NCBI RefSeq assembly: GCF_014899185.1
Contig: NZ_CP045201.1
Coordinates: forward strand, 3,325,501-3,389,500
DNA: 64,000 bases
Direction: 5' to 3'
From: Pseudooceanicola spongiae
GTDB lineage: Bacteria; Pseudomonadota; Alphaproteobacteria; Rhodobacterales; Rhodobacteraceae
This document shows positions 44,041-52,778 of this stretch, in pieces. The notes beneath the pieces are model-generated. The model was not told the DNA's origin. It made no database searches and saw nothing but the letters and a program-made list of their open reading frames with translations. The first letter of the stretch is position 1. Every line of letters starts with the position of its first letter. The position numbers and the translations under genes were made by a program.

Positions 44041-44685
44041 TCAGCTGCCGAAGCCCCCGATTCCGGCGGAGATCATCCACCAGATCACAGCACAGCTGGC
44101 TACCGCCTGAATGTAGCCCAACAGGGTGAACAGCCCGTCGCGCGCCAGCAGCCCAATCGCCAGAAAAGAGATCGCCGCCGCGAAGATCGAGGTCACCATC
44201 GGCAGGATCTCCAGTACCGGAATGATCAGGCAGATCCCCATGATCAGCAGCAAGGTGAACATGTTCGCCGGGCGGCTGACCAGCACGGTCAGTCGCTTGT
44301 GGGTGTGGCGATCAACCCATCCTGTCGGTTTGCGCAGCCAGCCAATGGCCTTTTTCAGCCGCTCTTCCTTAACGCGACGGCGCTTGAGGATGGCAGGCAT
44401 CCAGACCTGTGGACGTCCGAACAGCTTCTGAATGGTGATCAGAAAGATGAAGGTCGCGCCGATGGTGGGCAGGCCGATGATCCCCGAAAGCGGCGAAAAC
44501 AGGATCAGAGCCGGAATCAGGATGATCGGAGCAAAACTGCGCACGCCGACCTCGTCCAGCACATCGCCTATGGAAATGCTGCCATCGCGAGTGGTTTTTT
44601 CCAGCACATCGAGGATGTCGCCGAGGCTGCGCAGCGCGTCAGGGTCGTCTTCTTGGGGGCGGGTTGCTGTTTGCATGAAGGCCAA
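44041..44685 (-). CDS. ExoD family membrane protein
   Basis: Protein of 214 residues with an N-terminal cytosolic part (LGDILDVLEKTT, ISIGDVLDEVG) and about four membrane segments, including FAPIILIPALILFSPLSGIIGLP in the first. This matches the ExoD family, named for a rhizobial exopolysaccharide mutant; the molecular role is unknown. Its stop codon (44041-44043) directly abuts the dxs stop (44038-44040), so the convergent genes have no spacer. Confidence 0.88.
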   Translation of the reverse strand: MAFMQTATRPQEDDPDALRSLGDILDVLEKTTRDGSISIGDVLDEVGVRSFAPIILIPALILFSPLSGIIGLPTIGATFIFLITIQKLFGRPQVWMPAILKRRRVKEERLKKAIGWLRKPTGWVDRHTHKRLTVLVSRPANMFTLLLIMGICLIIPVLEILPMVTSIFAAAISFLAIGLLARDGLFTLLGYIQAVASCAVIWWMISAGIGGFGS

Positions 44686-44706
44686 ACGCCTCAGTCGGGG
44701 CTTTGT

Positions 44707-45585
44707 TCACTGGCCGCGTGCGTTTTCCTCGGCCGTCTCAACGGCCAGCAGTGCGGCCAAACCTTCGCGATAGGTTGGGTAGATCAGCCTGATGCCCAGG
44801 TCCTGCTTGATGCGAACATTCCGCACGCGCTTGCTCTCGGCGTAAAAACTGCGGGCCATGGGGGTCATTTCGGCCTCGGCAAAGTCCTCTTCGGGGGGAA
44901 TTGGCAGGCCCAGCAGTTCGGCCGCATGGCAGATGACGTCCTGGGGCGGGGCCGGATCGTCATCGCACAGGTTGTAGATCGCGCCGGGGTTCGGGCGGGC
45001 GATCGAGGCGGCAATGACCTGCGCGATGTCGTCGACGTGAATCCGGCTGAACACCTGACCGGGCTTGATGATACGCCGGGCCGTACCCGCGCGCACCTTG
45101 GCAAAGGGACCGCGACCGGGGCCGTAAATGCCAGCCAGCCGGAAGATATGCAGCGGAAGGTCGGGGATGGCGCGCCATGCCGCCTCAGCCTCGGCACGCC
45201 ATATGCCGCGCCGGGTCGATGGGGTCAGAGGTGTGTCCTCATCCACCCAATTGCCCGCGTGATCCCCGTAAACCCCCGTTGTGGAGAGATATCCGACCCA
45301 TTCCAGACGCGGCGCATGGGCCTTTATGACGTCGCCAAGCGCGCGCAGAACCGGATCGCCCTCTGCGTCGGGGCCAGCTGAAATCAGCAGGTGCGTCGCC
45401 TGAGCCATCAGAGGGGAGAGATCTTCGCCGGGAAACAGATGCGGGGTCACGCCACTGGCGCGGATCTGGTCCAGCCGCCCATCGCTCCGCGTCGTGCCGT
45501 GCATGGCCATCCCCGCAGGGATCAGCAATTTGGCGGCCGCGCGGGCGGAATAACCGTGCCCGAAGGAGATCATAAGTGTGTTCAT
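44707..45585 (-). CDS. NAD(P)-binding epimerase/dehydratase-like protein (YeeZ type)
   Basis: Extended Rossmann-fold protein of 292 residues. The N-terminus MISFGHGYSARA holds the glycine-rich motif in the reduced form of YeeZ-like proteins. YLSTTGVYGDH and DIAQVIAASIARP are shared with that group. The YxxxK catalytic pair is not evident (the region reads RAEAEAAWR), so a classical epimerase reaction is doubtful. The ATG at 45585 is preferred; upstream codons are unsupported. It is 21 bp upstream of the ExoD-like gene on the same strand and is divergent from amn. Confidence 0.82.
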   Translation of the reverse strand: MNTLMISFGHGYSARAAAKLLIPAGMAMHGTTRSDGRLDQIRASGVTPHLFPGEDLSPLMAQATHLLISAGPDAEGDPVLRALGDVIKAHAPRLEWVGYLSTTGVYGDHAGNWVDEDTPLTPSTRRGIWRAEAEAAWRAIPDLPLHIFRLAGIYGPGRGPFAKVRAGTARRIIKPGQVFSRIHVDDIAQVIAASIARPNPGAIYNLCDDDPAPPQDVICHAAELLGLPIPPEEDFAEAEMTPMARSFYAESKRVRNVRIKQDLGIRLIYPTYREGLAALLAVETAEENARGQ

Positions 45586-45738
45586 GTCGCCAGTCTTGGT
45601 CGCAACCGTGCTGGCTTTCAAGAGGTGGAAGGGCCGAAGCGGGCAGAGATGGCCTTGCGTCAGATGCAACCCGGAAAGGCACATGTGCGCTTGCACCGGC
45701 AGCATCATCGCGACAGAAAGGGCAGAAAGGAGTCTTCA

Positions 45739-47208
45739 ATGACTGAAAGCATCCTGAGCCCGGACGTTCCCGCCGCGGAATCCTTCGCCGATGCGACCGC
45801 CGCCGTTGATCGGCTGTGCGCGCTGTATGAACAGGCGACCAGCTTTCTGCGCGATCATTTCATCGCCGCGATGATGCAGGGTCAGCCGGAATGCCGTGTC
45901 CGCGCCTTTTATCCCGAAGTGCGCATCACCACGACCAGTTTCGCCAAGATCGACAGCCGTCTGAGCTTTGGCCACGTCTCTGCGCCGGGTACGCATGCCG
46001 CAACGATCACGCGGCCATCGCTGTTTCGCTACTATCTGGAGCAGCAGATCGGCCAGCTGATCAAGAATTATGGCGTCGAAGTGGTTGTCGGCGCATCCGA
46101 CACCCCGATGCCGGTCCACTTTGCCGTTGCCGCCGATGACAGCGTGACCGTGCCGCACGAAGGCGCGGCCTCCTTCACGCTGCGCGATGTCTTCGATGTG
46201 CCCGACCTGACGACCACCAACGACGATATCGTCAACGGCACCAATGTCGTGGGTCCTGACGGGGTCGAGCCGCTTGCCCCCTTTACCGCACAGCGCGTAG
46301 ACTATTCGCTGGCGCGACTCACCCACTACACCGCGACGGACCCGGCGCATTTCCAGAACCACGTCCTGTTCACCAACTACCAGTTCTACGTCAGTGAGTT
46401 TGAGGCCTATGCCCGGCGGATGCTGGGGGATCCCGAGAGCGGTTACACCAGCTTTGTCAGCACCGGGAACGTGGAAATCACCGATGCCGATGGCATTATC
46501 CCTGACACGACCAAGACTCCGCAGATGCCAGCCTATCACCTCAAGCGTCCGGGTGGGGCAGGGATCACCCTGGTGAATATCGGCGTTGGCCCATCGAACG
46601 CGAAAACCGCGACCGACCACATCGCAGTGCTGCGCCCGCATGCCTGGATCATGGTTGGCCATTGCGCCGGTCTGCGCAACAGCCAGACCCTTGGGGATTT
46701 TGTCCTCGCCCATGCCTATCTGCGCGAAGACAAGGTGCTGGATGACGACCTGCCGGTCTGGGTGCCGATCCCCGCGCTGGCTGAAATTCAGGTCGCTCTG
46801 GAAGAAGCCGTTGAAAACGTTACGGAACTTGAGGGGTATGACCTGAAGCGTATCATGCGCACCGGCACTGTCGCCAGCCTCGATAACCGGAACTGGGAGT
46901 TGCGCGATCAGCGTGGGCCCGTGCAGCGTCTGTCGCAATCGCGCGCGGTCGCGCTCGATATGGAAAGTGCAACGATCGCGGCGAACGGCTTTCGGTTTCG
47001 TGTTCCCTACGGCACCCTGCTCTGCATCTCCGACAAACCCCTGCATGGCGAGCTGAAACTGCCCGGAATGGCGAGCGATTTTTACAAAACGCAGGTTGCA
47101 CGTCACCTGATGATCGGTATCCGTGCCATGGAGAGTCTGCGCGACATGCCGCTTGAACGCTTGCACAGCCGCAAGTTGAGAAGTTTCGACGAAACTGCCT
47201 TTTTATGA
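45739..47208 (+). CDS. amn: AMP nucleosidase
   Basis: Enzyme of 489 residues that cleaves AMP to adenine and ribose 5-phosphate, adjusting adenylate levels. The N-terminal AMN domain (VRAFYPEVRITTTS and SRLSFGHVS) and the C-terminal phosphorylase-like domain (HAWIMVGHCAGLRNSQTLGD, ALDMESATIAANGFR with the catalytic acid region) are both present. AAAGGAG lies 7 nt before the ATG. Length matches the bacterial enzyme. It stands alone before the HU gene. Confidence 0.94.
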   Translation: MTESILSPDVPAAESFADATAAVDRLCALYEQATSFLRDHFIAAMMQGQPECRVRAFYPEVRITTTSFAKIDSRLSFGHVSAPGTHAATITRPSLFRYYLEQQIGQLIKNYGVEVVVGASDTPMPVHFAVAADDSVTVPHEGAASFTLRDVFDVPDLTTTNDDIVNGTNVVGPDGVEPLAPFTAQRVDYSLARLTHYTATDPAHFQNHVLFTNYQFYVSEFEAYARRMLGDPESGYTSFVSTGNVEITDADGIIPDTTKTPQMPAYHLKRPGGAGITLVNIGVGPSNAKTATDHIAVLRPHAWIMVGHCAGLRNSQTLGDFVLAHAYLREDKVLDDDLPVWVPIPALAEIQVALEEAVENVTELEGYDLKRIMRTGTVASLDNRNWELRDQRGPVQRLSQSRAVALDMESATIAANGFRFRVPYGTLLCISDKPLHGELKLPGMASDFYKTQVARHLMIGIRAMESLRDMPLERLHSRKLRSFDETAFL

Positions 47209-47275
47209 CCTGCGGCGGAGCCTTGCCGGAATGACTGGCGAGGCCCAAAAAAGCCAAGAAAACATACGCTATTTG

Positions 47276-47304
47276 TTGTGTCTGTCCTCTACATCCGGTT
47301 ATAT
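47276..47304 (+). promoter_or_regulatory. Candidate promoter of the HU gene
   Basis: TTGTGT (47276-47281), a 17-nt spacer and TTATAT (47299-47304) lie 48 bp before the HU start codon. The ribosome site AAAGGAG (47337-47343) follows. Both boxes match sigma-70 reasonably. Confidence 0.55.
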
Positions 47305-47351
47305 GCCGCCCACGAGGCCCAAGACATCGGGCAGTAAAAGGAGACCATCAA

Positions 47352-47639
47352 ATGGCAAAGCCGATGACCAAAACCCAGCTTGTCGCCGCACTGGCCGACG
47401 AAATGGGTGAAGATAAGAAAACCGCTTCTGCCGCTTTGGATGCCGTAGTCGCAATCATCACCAAAGAAGTGTCCGAAGGCGGCGCAGTGACCCTGCCCGG
47501 CGTTGGCAAAATCTACTGCCGTGAGCGCCCCGAGCGCATGGTCCGCAACCCCGCCACGGGCGAGCAGATCAAGAAAGAGGCCGACAAGGTGGTCAAGATG
47601 ACTATCGCGAAAGCTCTCAAAGACAGCGTGAACGGCTAA
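47352..47639 (+). CDS. HU family DNA-binding protein
   Basis: Nucleoid protein of 95 residues. MTKTQLVAALADEMG starts the helical dimerisation part. GGAVTLPGVGKI and ERMVRNPATGEQIKKEAD form the beta arm, which holds the RNPATG motif with the intercalating Pro. The C-terminus is VVKMTIAKALKDSVNG. It differs from IHF subunits at the arm and end, so HU-like is the better call. It has its own promoter and terminator. A good ribosome site (AAAGGAG) suggests high expression. Confidence 0.94.
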   Translation: MAKPMTKTQLVAALADEMGEDKKTASAALDAVVAIITKEVSEGGAVTLPGVGKIYCRERPERMVRNPATGEQIKKEADKVVKMTIAKALKDSVNG

Positions 47640-47682
47640 GCTCTGCCTGTTCCGCAAATCCAATTTGCTATTTTGACATAAG

Positions 47683-47712
47683 AAAAGGCTGCTCTCGGGC
47701 GGCCTTTTCTAT
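47683..47712 (+). terminator. Rho-independent terminator of the HU gene
   Basis: AAAAGGC-T-GC (47683-47692) pairs with GC-G-GCCTTTT (47699-47708) across a short loop. CTATTTTT follows. It lies 44 nt past the HU stop. Confidence 0.85.
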
Positions 47713-47876
47713 TTTTGATGGCGAGCGATAACTTCCTGATATTTGGGCCCGTGGTTCCTCCGGTGGCGCGCAGTATCGCACAATGCAGCGGGCGACCCTT
47801 CCTTCCATTGCGCAATTCTGGTTACCTCGCGACCGGAAAGCCCGGGCGCCTGCTCCCGGCCCAGACAGGAGTGCGC

Positions 47877-48749
47877 ATGGACATCAAAGCCATCTTCATG
47901 GGCCTCGCCTTTGCTTTCATGTGGTCCAGCGCTTTCAGCTCGGCGCGGATCATTGTCGCCCATGCGCCGCCCATGACCTCGCTGGCGCTGCGGTTTCTGA
48001 TTTCGGGGATGATTGCCATCGCGCTTGCCAGATCGATGGGCCAGAGCCTGACGCTCACTCGGTCACAATGGCGCGCGACGATCCTCTTCGGGGTCTGTCA
48101 GAATGCGCTCTACCTCGGGCTTTTCTTCATCGCGATGCAGTGGATCGAGGCGTCTCTGGCGTCCATTCTCGCATCGACCATGCCGCTGATGGTGGGCCTT
48201 TTTGGCTGGCTTGTGCTGGGAGACAGGCTCAAGCCTCTGGCAATATTGGGACTTTTACTTGGGGTTTTGGGGGCCGGTTTGATCATGGGCACGCGCATAA
48301 GCGCGGGCGCCGATCTGTTCGGTCTGGCGCTCTGCGTGATCGGTACTGCCGCGCTGAGCGTCGCAACGCTGAGTGCTCGTGGTGCTTCGGGCGGTGGCAA
48401 CGTGATGATGGTTGTTGGCCTGCAGATGCTGGTCGGGTCTGTTTGCCTTGGCGTTGCAGCCATTGTCTTCGAAGATTGGCAGGTCAATTGGAGCCCCAGC
48501 CTGATTGCGGCCTTCGCGTATACGGTATTCGTGCCCGGGATTGCGGCCACTTGGGTCTGGTTCACGCTGGTGAACCGGATTGGCGCAGTCAAAGCGGCGA
48601 CCTTCCACTTTCTGAACCCGTTTTTCGGGGTGCTTGTCGCGGCCCTTGTGCTGGGTGAAGCCATTGGTCCGCTGGATCTGGTGGGGGTGGCTATTGTCGC
48701 GGCAGGCATCCTGGCGGTGCAGCTTTCCAAACAACAGCCGATCACCTGA
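47877..48749 (+). CDS. EamA/DMT family transporter
   Basis: Permease of 290 residues with ten hydrophobic segments. FAFMWSSAFSSARI near residue 11 and PLMVGLFGWLVLGDRLKP at the end of the first EamA half, then FFGVLVAALVLGEAIGPLD in the second, are characteristic. CAGGAG lies about 5 nt before the ATG at 47877. It is a different branch from the transporter at 25942. The substrate is unknown. The 164 bp upstream hold no structure I can name. Confidence 0.87.
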   Translation: MDIKAIFMGLAFAFMWSSAFSSARIIVAHAPPMTSLALRFLISGMIAIALARSMGQSLTLTRSQWRATILFGVCQNALYLGLFFIAMQWIEASLASILASTMPLMVGLFGWLVLGDRLKPLAILGLLLGVLGAGLIMGTRISAGADLFGLALCVIGTAALSVATLSARGASGGGNVMMVVGLQMLVGSVCLGVAAIVFEDWQVNWSPSLIAAFAYTVFVPGIAATWVWFTLVNRIGAVKAATFHFLNPFFGVLVAALVLGEAIGPLDLVGVAIVAAGILAVQLSKQQPIT

Positions 48750-48774
48750 GGTCGGGCGCGCTACACGCATTCGT

Positions 48775-48788
48775 AAGATGACAGGGCG
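48775..48788 (+). repeat. Tail fragment of the intergenic repeat, R8
   Basis: AAGATGACAGGGCG matches the end of the type A tail at 30224-30237 base for base. The rest of the element is missing. It lies in the 63-bp gap between the DMT and CcdA genes. Chance similarity cannot be ruled out for 14 bp. Confidence 0.4.
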
Positions 48789-48812
48789 CAGCCGCTCGGG
48801 CACGGTTCCGGC

Positions 48813-49514
48813 ATGGAGCTTGTCTTTGCCTATGTCGCGGGACTTTTGACGCTGATCAATCCCTGCGTTTTGCCGGTGCTGCCGGTCGTGATCGGGTCCG
48901 CCCTTCAGACCAGTCCGCGCGGACCACTCGCCCTCGCTGCGGGGTTGAGCCTGTCTTTCGTCGTCTTGGGTGTTTTCGTCACCAGTTTTGGCTTCCTTCT
49001 TGGTGTGACAGAGGAAAACATCTCGAAAATCGGCGCTGTGGTGATGATCGGGTTTGGTTTTATCATGCTGAGTCCGCAGTTGAGTTCGGCTTTTTCCACG
49101 GCGAGCGCAGGTGTTGCGATGCGGGCCGACGCGCATTTTGGTCGGTTGAAGCCAGAGGGGCTGTCAGGTCTGTTCCTTGGCGGCCTGCTTCTCGGCGCGG
49201 TCTGGAGCCCTTGCATCGGTCCGACACTCGGCGCGGCGATTTCCCTTGCCGCAATGGGGCAGGCGCTTGGGCGGGCCGCGGTCATCATGACGGCGTTTGC
49301 CTTTGGGGTGTCTACGTTGATCCTTGTGCTTGGGTTTGGCGCGCGGCGCGTCCTTCTGCGGTATCGCGGTTTGGCATATCGCGCGCGGCCTGTGCTGGGC
49401 GGGGTGTTCATTCTTGTCGGTCTGGCGATCCTGCTTCGGCTGCATCATAGTGTCGAAGCATGGGCCATTGATGTCCTGCCGCCCTGGCTGCTGGATCTTT
49501 CTGTGCGATTTTAA
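48813..49514 (+). CDS. CcdA-like thiol-disulfide transporter
   Basis: Inner-membrane protein of 233 residues with six membrane segments that moves reducing power across the membrane. The two conserved redox cysteines are in INPCVLPVLPVV (first segment) and WSPCIGPTLGAA (fourth segment), each followed by Pro-rich turns as in CcdA/DsbD. The next gene, 12 nt downstream, encodes an exported thioredoxin, its likely partner. Together they may reduce periplasmic disulfides for cytochrome c maturation or repair. Confidence 0.92.
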   Translation: MELVFAYVAGLLTLINPCVLPVLPVVIGSALQTSPRGPLALAAGLSLSFVVLGVFVTSFGFLLGVTEENISKIGAVVMIGFGFIMLSPQLSSAFSTASAGVAMRADAHFGRLKPEGLSGLFLGGLLLGAVWSPCIGPTLGAAISLAAMGQALGRAAVIMTAFAFGVSTLILVLGFGARRVLLRYRGLAYRARPVLGGVFILVGLAILLRLHHSVEAWAIDVLPPWLLDLSVRF

Positions 49515-49526
49515 GTGGGAGCTAAC

Positions 49527-49958
49527 ATGATGATTCGCCGCACGTTCCTGTCCCTCTGTGCCAGTTTCGGAGCTATTGCCCCCTTCGGCTTGCTGGCCCA
49601 GACCAGCTCCGAGCCCTTGCTCTACAAGCCCGGAATTCTGGGGGATTACCTCGGGCGCGGCGCAACCGTTTTTCTGGATTTCAAGGCGAGCTGGTGCACG
49701 ACCTGCGCGGCCCAGACCCGTGTGATGGACAAGCTGAAAGCAGAACGGCCAGCCTATGCGCAGAATATCATCTTTATCGACGTCGATTGGGACACGTACG
49801 GCCGTTCGCAATTTGCGACCCGCATGCGCATCCCGCGCCGATCAACCCTCGTCGTGCTGAAGGGCGATGATGAATTGGGCCGCATCGTTGCGGACACGCG
49901 TGAGGAAAAGATCCGCGATCTGATGGATGCGGCGCTTACGGCTGCAACTGCGCGCTGA
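49527..49958 (+). CDS. Exported thioredoxin-fold protein (DsbD-gamma-like)
   Basis: Protein of 143 residues with a signal peptide (MMIRRTFLSLC, hydrophobic to about residue 24). A thioredoxin domain follows with the active site ASWCTTCAAQ near residues 52-62. RRSTLVVLKGDDELG is near the cis-proline position, which here reads IPRRST. GGGAG lies 5 nt before the ATG at 49527. The pairing with CcdA suggests it receives electrons from the membrane protein and passes them to periplasmic substrates. Confidence 0.9.
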   Translation: MMIRRTFLSLCASFGAIAPFGLLAQTSSEPLLYKPGILGDYLGRGATVFLDFKASWCTTCAAQTRVMDKLKAERPAYAQNIIFIDVDWDTYGRSQFATRMRIPRRSTLVVLKGDDELGRIVADTREEKIRDLMDAALTAATAR

Positions 49959-49970
49959 CAGCCTGCAAAG

Positions 49971-50222
49971 CTATGGAGAACGTGCGACCCGCTGTACCTC
50001 GGCCACGACATCTTTGCCGATCAGGCCCGCTTTTGATGTGGATATCGGCACGCCGAGGTCGATCTGGCTGCTCAGGCGATGAGGTGGGGCGCCGAACCAT
50101 CCGGATGACAGGCCGAAACCGCCAGAAATGACCGCCACGACAAGCAGACTGATTCCCAGAAGCGCGCCCTGCGTGTCGGAGTGGGTCAGGCTCCGAGGCT
50201 GGATGGGCATGAGGCGGCTCAT
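49971..50222 (-). CDS. Small single-span membrane protein, hypothetical
   Basis: Protein of 83 residues with one hydrophobic segment (GALLGISLLVVAVISGGFGLSSG, residues about 18-40) followed by a polar tail. The reading frame is open further upstream, but the sequence there is not protein-like. An ATG 12 nt later is also possible, and neither has a strong ribosome site. It converges on the thioredoxin gene 12 bp away. I recognise no family. A real gene is likely but not certain. Confidence 0.45.
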   Translation of the reverse strand: MSRLMPIQPRSLTHSDTQGALLGISLLVVAVISGGFGLSSGWFGAPPHRLSSQIDLGVPISTSKAGLIGKDVVAEVQRVARSP

Positions 50223-50424
50223 AGTGGGACGCTGATCATGCCTCGCGCCTGAAGTGAGCCGAAAAGGGTCCGATTTCGCTGGATATGCCAAATGATAACC
50301 TCCTGTGTGGGACCCGTCGGTGAGAAACAACCGGCGCGGCCTGCCGCCACCCAACCCAAGAGTTGGCGCAGGGAAGTTAACAAATGACGAACATGGGCAG
50401 TCTTAGACACGCGGCGCAGCCCGC

Positions 50425-51369
50425 TCAGACAAGAAAGGCCATGAGGAGGGTCAGGGTGAAAAACGCAGCCACGGTAGAGATCATAACGGCCAGAGCCGCC
50501 GCTCCCGAATGTTCGGTGTTCTGTGTCAGCAGGGGGAAAACTCCGAAAATCGGCATCGCTGTTGACAGGATCAGCGCGGTGGCCATGTCTCCGGTCGGCG
50601 CTGGCAGCGCGAATGCGGCCAGAACAGCGACCACGGCGAAGGCGACCATAGGGTGAATCACCAGCTTGAAGCCTGCGATGACGGCGGCGAGCCTGAGATT
50701 GCCCTGCATCGGCAGACCAACAAGCGATCCGCCGATGAAAAACAGTGCAATCGGAGAGGCCGCATAGCCGAGAAGTTCAAGTGGGCGATCAATGACATGG
50801 GGCAGTGGAATGCCCAGCAGAGACACGATCGCGCCAAGGATCAGGCCGGAGATCATCGGGCGCCGCAGAACGGACCAGGCGATGGCTGCGATGGTATGCA
50901 CGGGGTGCCGGCGCTCGCGCGGGTTTGCGGCTTCGATCAGGGTCAACCCGATGGGATTAAGAAAGAAATTCTCGGCCAGCAGGCACATGGCAAGGATGGA
51001 GGGCGCGTATTCTGGATAGACCGTCTGCAGGATTGGAAACGACAGAAAGGCAGAGTTCGGTGTCGCGGTTCCCAGCACGCCGATTGCGCGGCGCACAGGG
51101 CCGAGCCCGCGCAGACGCAGGGTGATCCACATCAGCAGCTGGGTGCCAAGCCCGGCGCAGACCAGCGCCAGAAAGAAGCCGGGGTCGATCAGCTCGCGGA
51201 AGGGCTGGGTCGCCGTGGCGCGAAACAGCAGCGAGGGCAGGGCCAGAAACATCACGAACTTGCCAAGAGCAGCCATGTCGCGCAGGTCAAAGACCCTGAG
51301 CCTGGTCAGAACATATCCAAGGCCGACGATGGCAAAGACCGGAAATGTAATGGCAAGGATCGACAGCAT
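50425..51369 (-). CDS. AEC family transporter
   Basis: Membrane protein of 314 residues with ten hydrophobic segments in two inverted halves, as in the auxin efflux carrier family. FPVFAIVGLGYVLTR starts the first half. The crossed-over region ATPNSAFLSFPI and AMPIFGVFPLLTQ in the second half are typical. Bacterial members carry malonate, malate or other organic acids; the substrate here is not known. The ATG directly abuts the aroC stop on the same strand, so the two are probably co-transcribed. Confidence 0.9.
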   Translation of the reverse strand: MLSILAITFPVFAIVGLGYVLTRLRVFDLRDMAALGKFVMFLALPSLLFRATATQPFRELIDPGFFLALVCAGLGTQLLMWITLRLRGLGPVRRAIGVLGTATPNSAFLSFPILQTVYPEYAPSILAMCLLAENFFLNPIGLTLIEAANPRERRHPVHTIAAIAWSVLRRPMISGLILGAIVSLLGIPLPHVIDRPLELLGYAASPIALFFIGGSLVGLPMQGNLRLAAVIAGFKLVIHPMVAFAVVAVLAAFALPAPTGDMATALILSTAMPIFGVFPLLTQNTEHSGAAALAVMISTVAAFFTLTLLMAFLV

Positions 51370-52473
51370 TTAGCCGATTTTCCCGCCCGCATCCCCGATC
51401 TGGCCGCGATTCAGCAGCAGGTGGTCCAGAATCACGCAGGCCATCATCGCCTCGCCCACCGGCACGGCGCGAATGCCGACGCAGGGGTCGTGGCGGCCCT
51501 TGGTGATGATCTCGGTCGCCTCGCCGGACTTGGTGATGGTCTGGCGGGTCTTCAGGATCGACGACGTCGGCTTGACCGCGAAACGCACGACGATGTCCTG
51601 ACCCGAGGAGATACCGCCCAGGATACCTCCGGCGTGGTTAGACGAAAACATCGGCTTGCCGTCGTTGCCGAGAAAGATCTCGTCCGCGTTGTCTTCGCCG
51701 GTCAGGCAGGCAGCGTTCATGCCCTCGCCGATCTCGACGCCTTTAACGGCGTTGATCGACATCATCGCCGCGGCGAGGTCAGTGTCGAGCTTGCCGTAGA
51801 TCGGCGCGCCGAGGCCCGCAGGCACACCCTTGGCCACGACCTCGATCACCGCGCCGACTGAGTTGCCGGATTTACGCAGGTCGTCGAGGTAGGTCGCCCA
51901 GTTGCCAGCGGCGGTGGCATCGGGGCAGAAGAAGGGGTTTTCGCTGATCTGGGCGTCGTCGAACTGTTCTCGATCGATGCGATGCGGGCCGATCTGGGTC
52001 ATGTAGCCGCGGATCTGCACGTCGGGCGCCAGGGCGGCCAAGGCCGCACGGGCCAGCCCGCCTGCCGCCACACGCGCGGCGGTTTCACGGGCCGAGGAGC
52101 GCCCGCCGCCGCGATAATCGCGGATGCCGTATTTCAGCCAATAGGTGATGTCGGCGTGACCGGGGCGGAATTTCTCGGCGATGTCGCCATAGTCCTTGGA
52201 GCGCTGGTCGGTGTTGCGGATCATCAGCTGAACGGGGGTGCCAGTGGTCTTGCCCTCGAACACGCCCGACAGGATCTCGACCTCGTCGGCCTCGCGTCGC
52301 TGTGTGGTGTATTTCGACTGGCCCGGTTTGCGCTGATCCATCCAGTGCTGCAGTAGCTCGGCATCGACGTCGATGCCGGGGGGGCAGCCGTCGACCGTTG
52401 CGCCAAGGGCAGGCCCGTGGCTCTCGCCCCAGGTCGTGACGCGGAACAGGTGACCGAAACTGTTGATCGACAT
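51370..52473 (-). CDS. aroC: Chorismate synthase
   Basis: FMN-dependent enzyme of 367 residues that makes chorismate from 5-enolpyruvylshikimate 3-phosphate, the last shikimate step. The signature [18 protein letters not shown] lies near residue 16. [15 protein letters not shown], and near the C-terminus [17 protein letters not shown], are also present. GGAGAG lies 4 nt before the ATG at 52473; an extension upstream is not AroC-like. Full length. It reads away from the thiamine locus. Confidence 0.97.
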   Translation of the reverse strand: MSINSFGHLFRVTTWGESHGPALGATVDGCPPGIDVDAELLQHWMDQRKPGQSKYTTQRREADEVEILSGVFEGKTTGTPVQLMIRNTDQRSKDYGDIAEKFRPGHADITYWLKYGIRDYRGGGRSSARETAARVAAGGLARAALAALAPDVQIRGYMTQIGPHRIDREQFDDAQISENPFFCPDATAAGNWATYLDDLRKSGNSVGAVIEVVAKGVPAGLGAPIYGKLDTDLAAAMMSINAVKGVEIGEGMNAACLTGEDNADEIFLGNDGKPMFSSNHAGGILGGISSGQDIVVRFAVKPTSSILKTRQTITKSGEATEIITKGRHDPCVGIRAVPVGEAMMACVILDHLLLNRGQIGDAGGKIG

Positions 52474-52644
52474 GAGGCTCTCCGGGCGGCTTTGGTGCCC
52501 GGTTACCCCAATGCGCAAAGACACGCAATTCCGCGCGACGCCTGTGGGGGCGTCATTTCACCCGGCCCGCCGCAAAAGCACAGGCTTTGGCCGGGTTTGC
52601 CCCTCTTGCGCCCGATGCACCGTCCCCCTAGTCTCTGCCCCACC

Positions 52645-52722
52645 TCGGGGTGCCTGACAGGGCTGAGATGCAATGATGCGAACCCGTAGAACCTGATCCG
52701 GTTAAAACCGGCGGAGGGAAGG
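52645..52722 (+). promoter_or_regulatory. TPP riboswitch
   Basis: Classic THI-box: CTCGGGGTGCC (52645-52655), the pyrimidine-sensor core GGCTGAGATG (52671-52680), ACCCGTAGAACCTGATC (52683 onward), a short variable stem CCGG/CCGG, and the closing GGAGGGAAGG (52713-52722). Paired P1 strands close it. It lies about 57 nt before the thiB start and should lower thiBPQ expression when thiamine diphosphate is plentiful. Alternative pairings of the expression platform were not worked out. Confidence 0.97.
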
Positions 52723-52778
52723 TCGGGCGGATGCGCTTCGCCAATCTTTCTCCGCCCGCAACTGTAAGGATGGATGCC

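Noticed and set aside
47715-47876. A riboswitch upstream of the DMT transporter
   Set aside because: I looked for conserved cores such as those of guanidine or other transporter-linked riboswitches and found none I can support.
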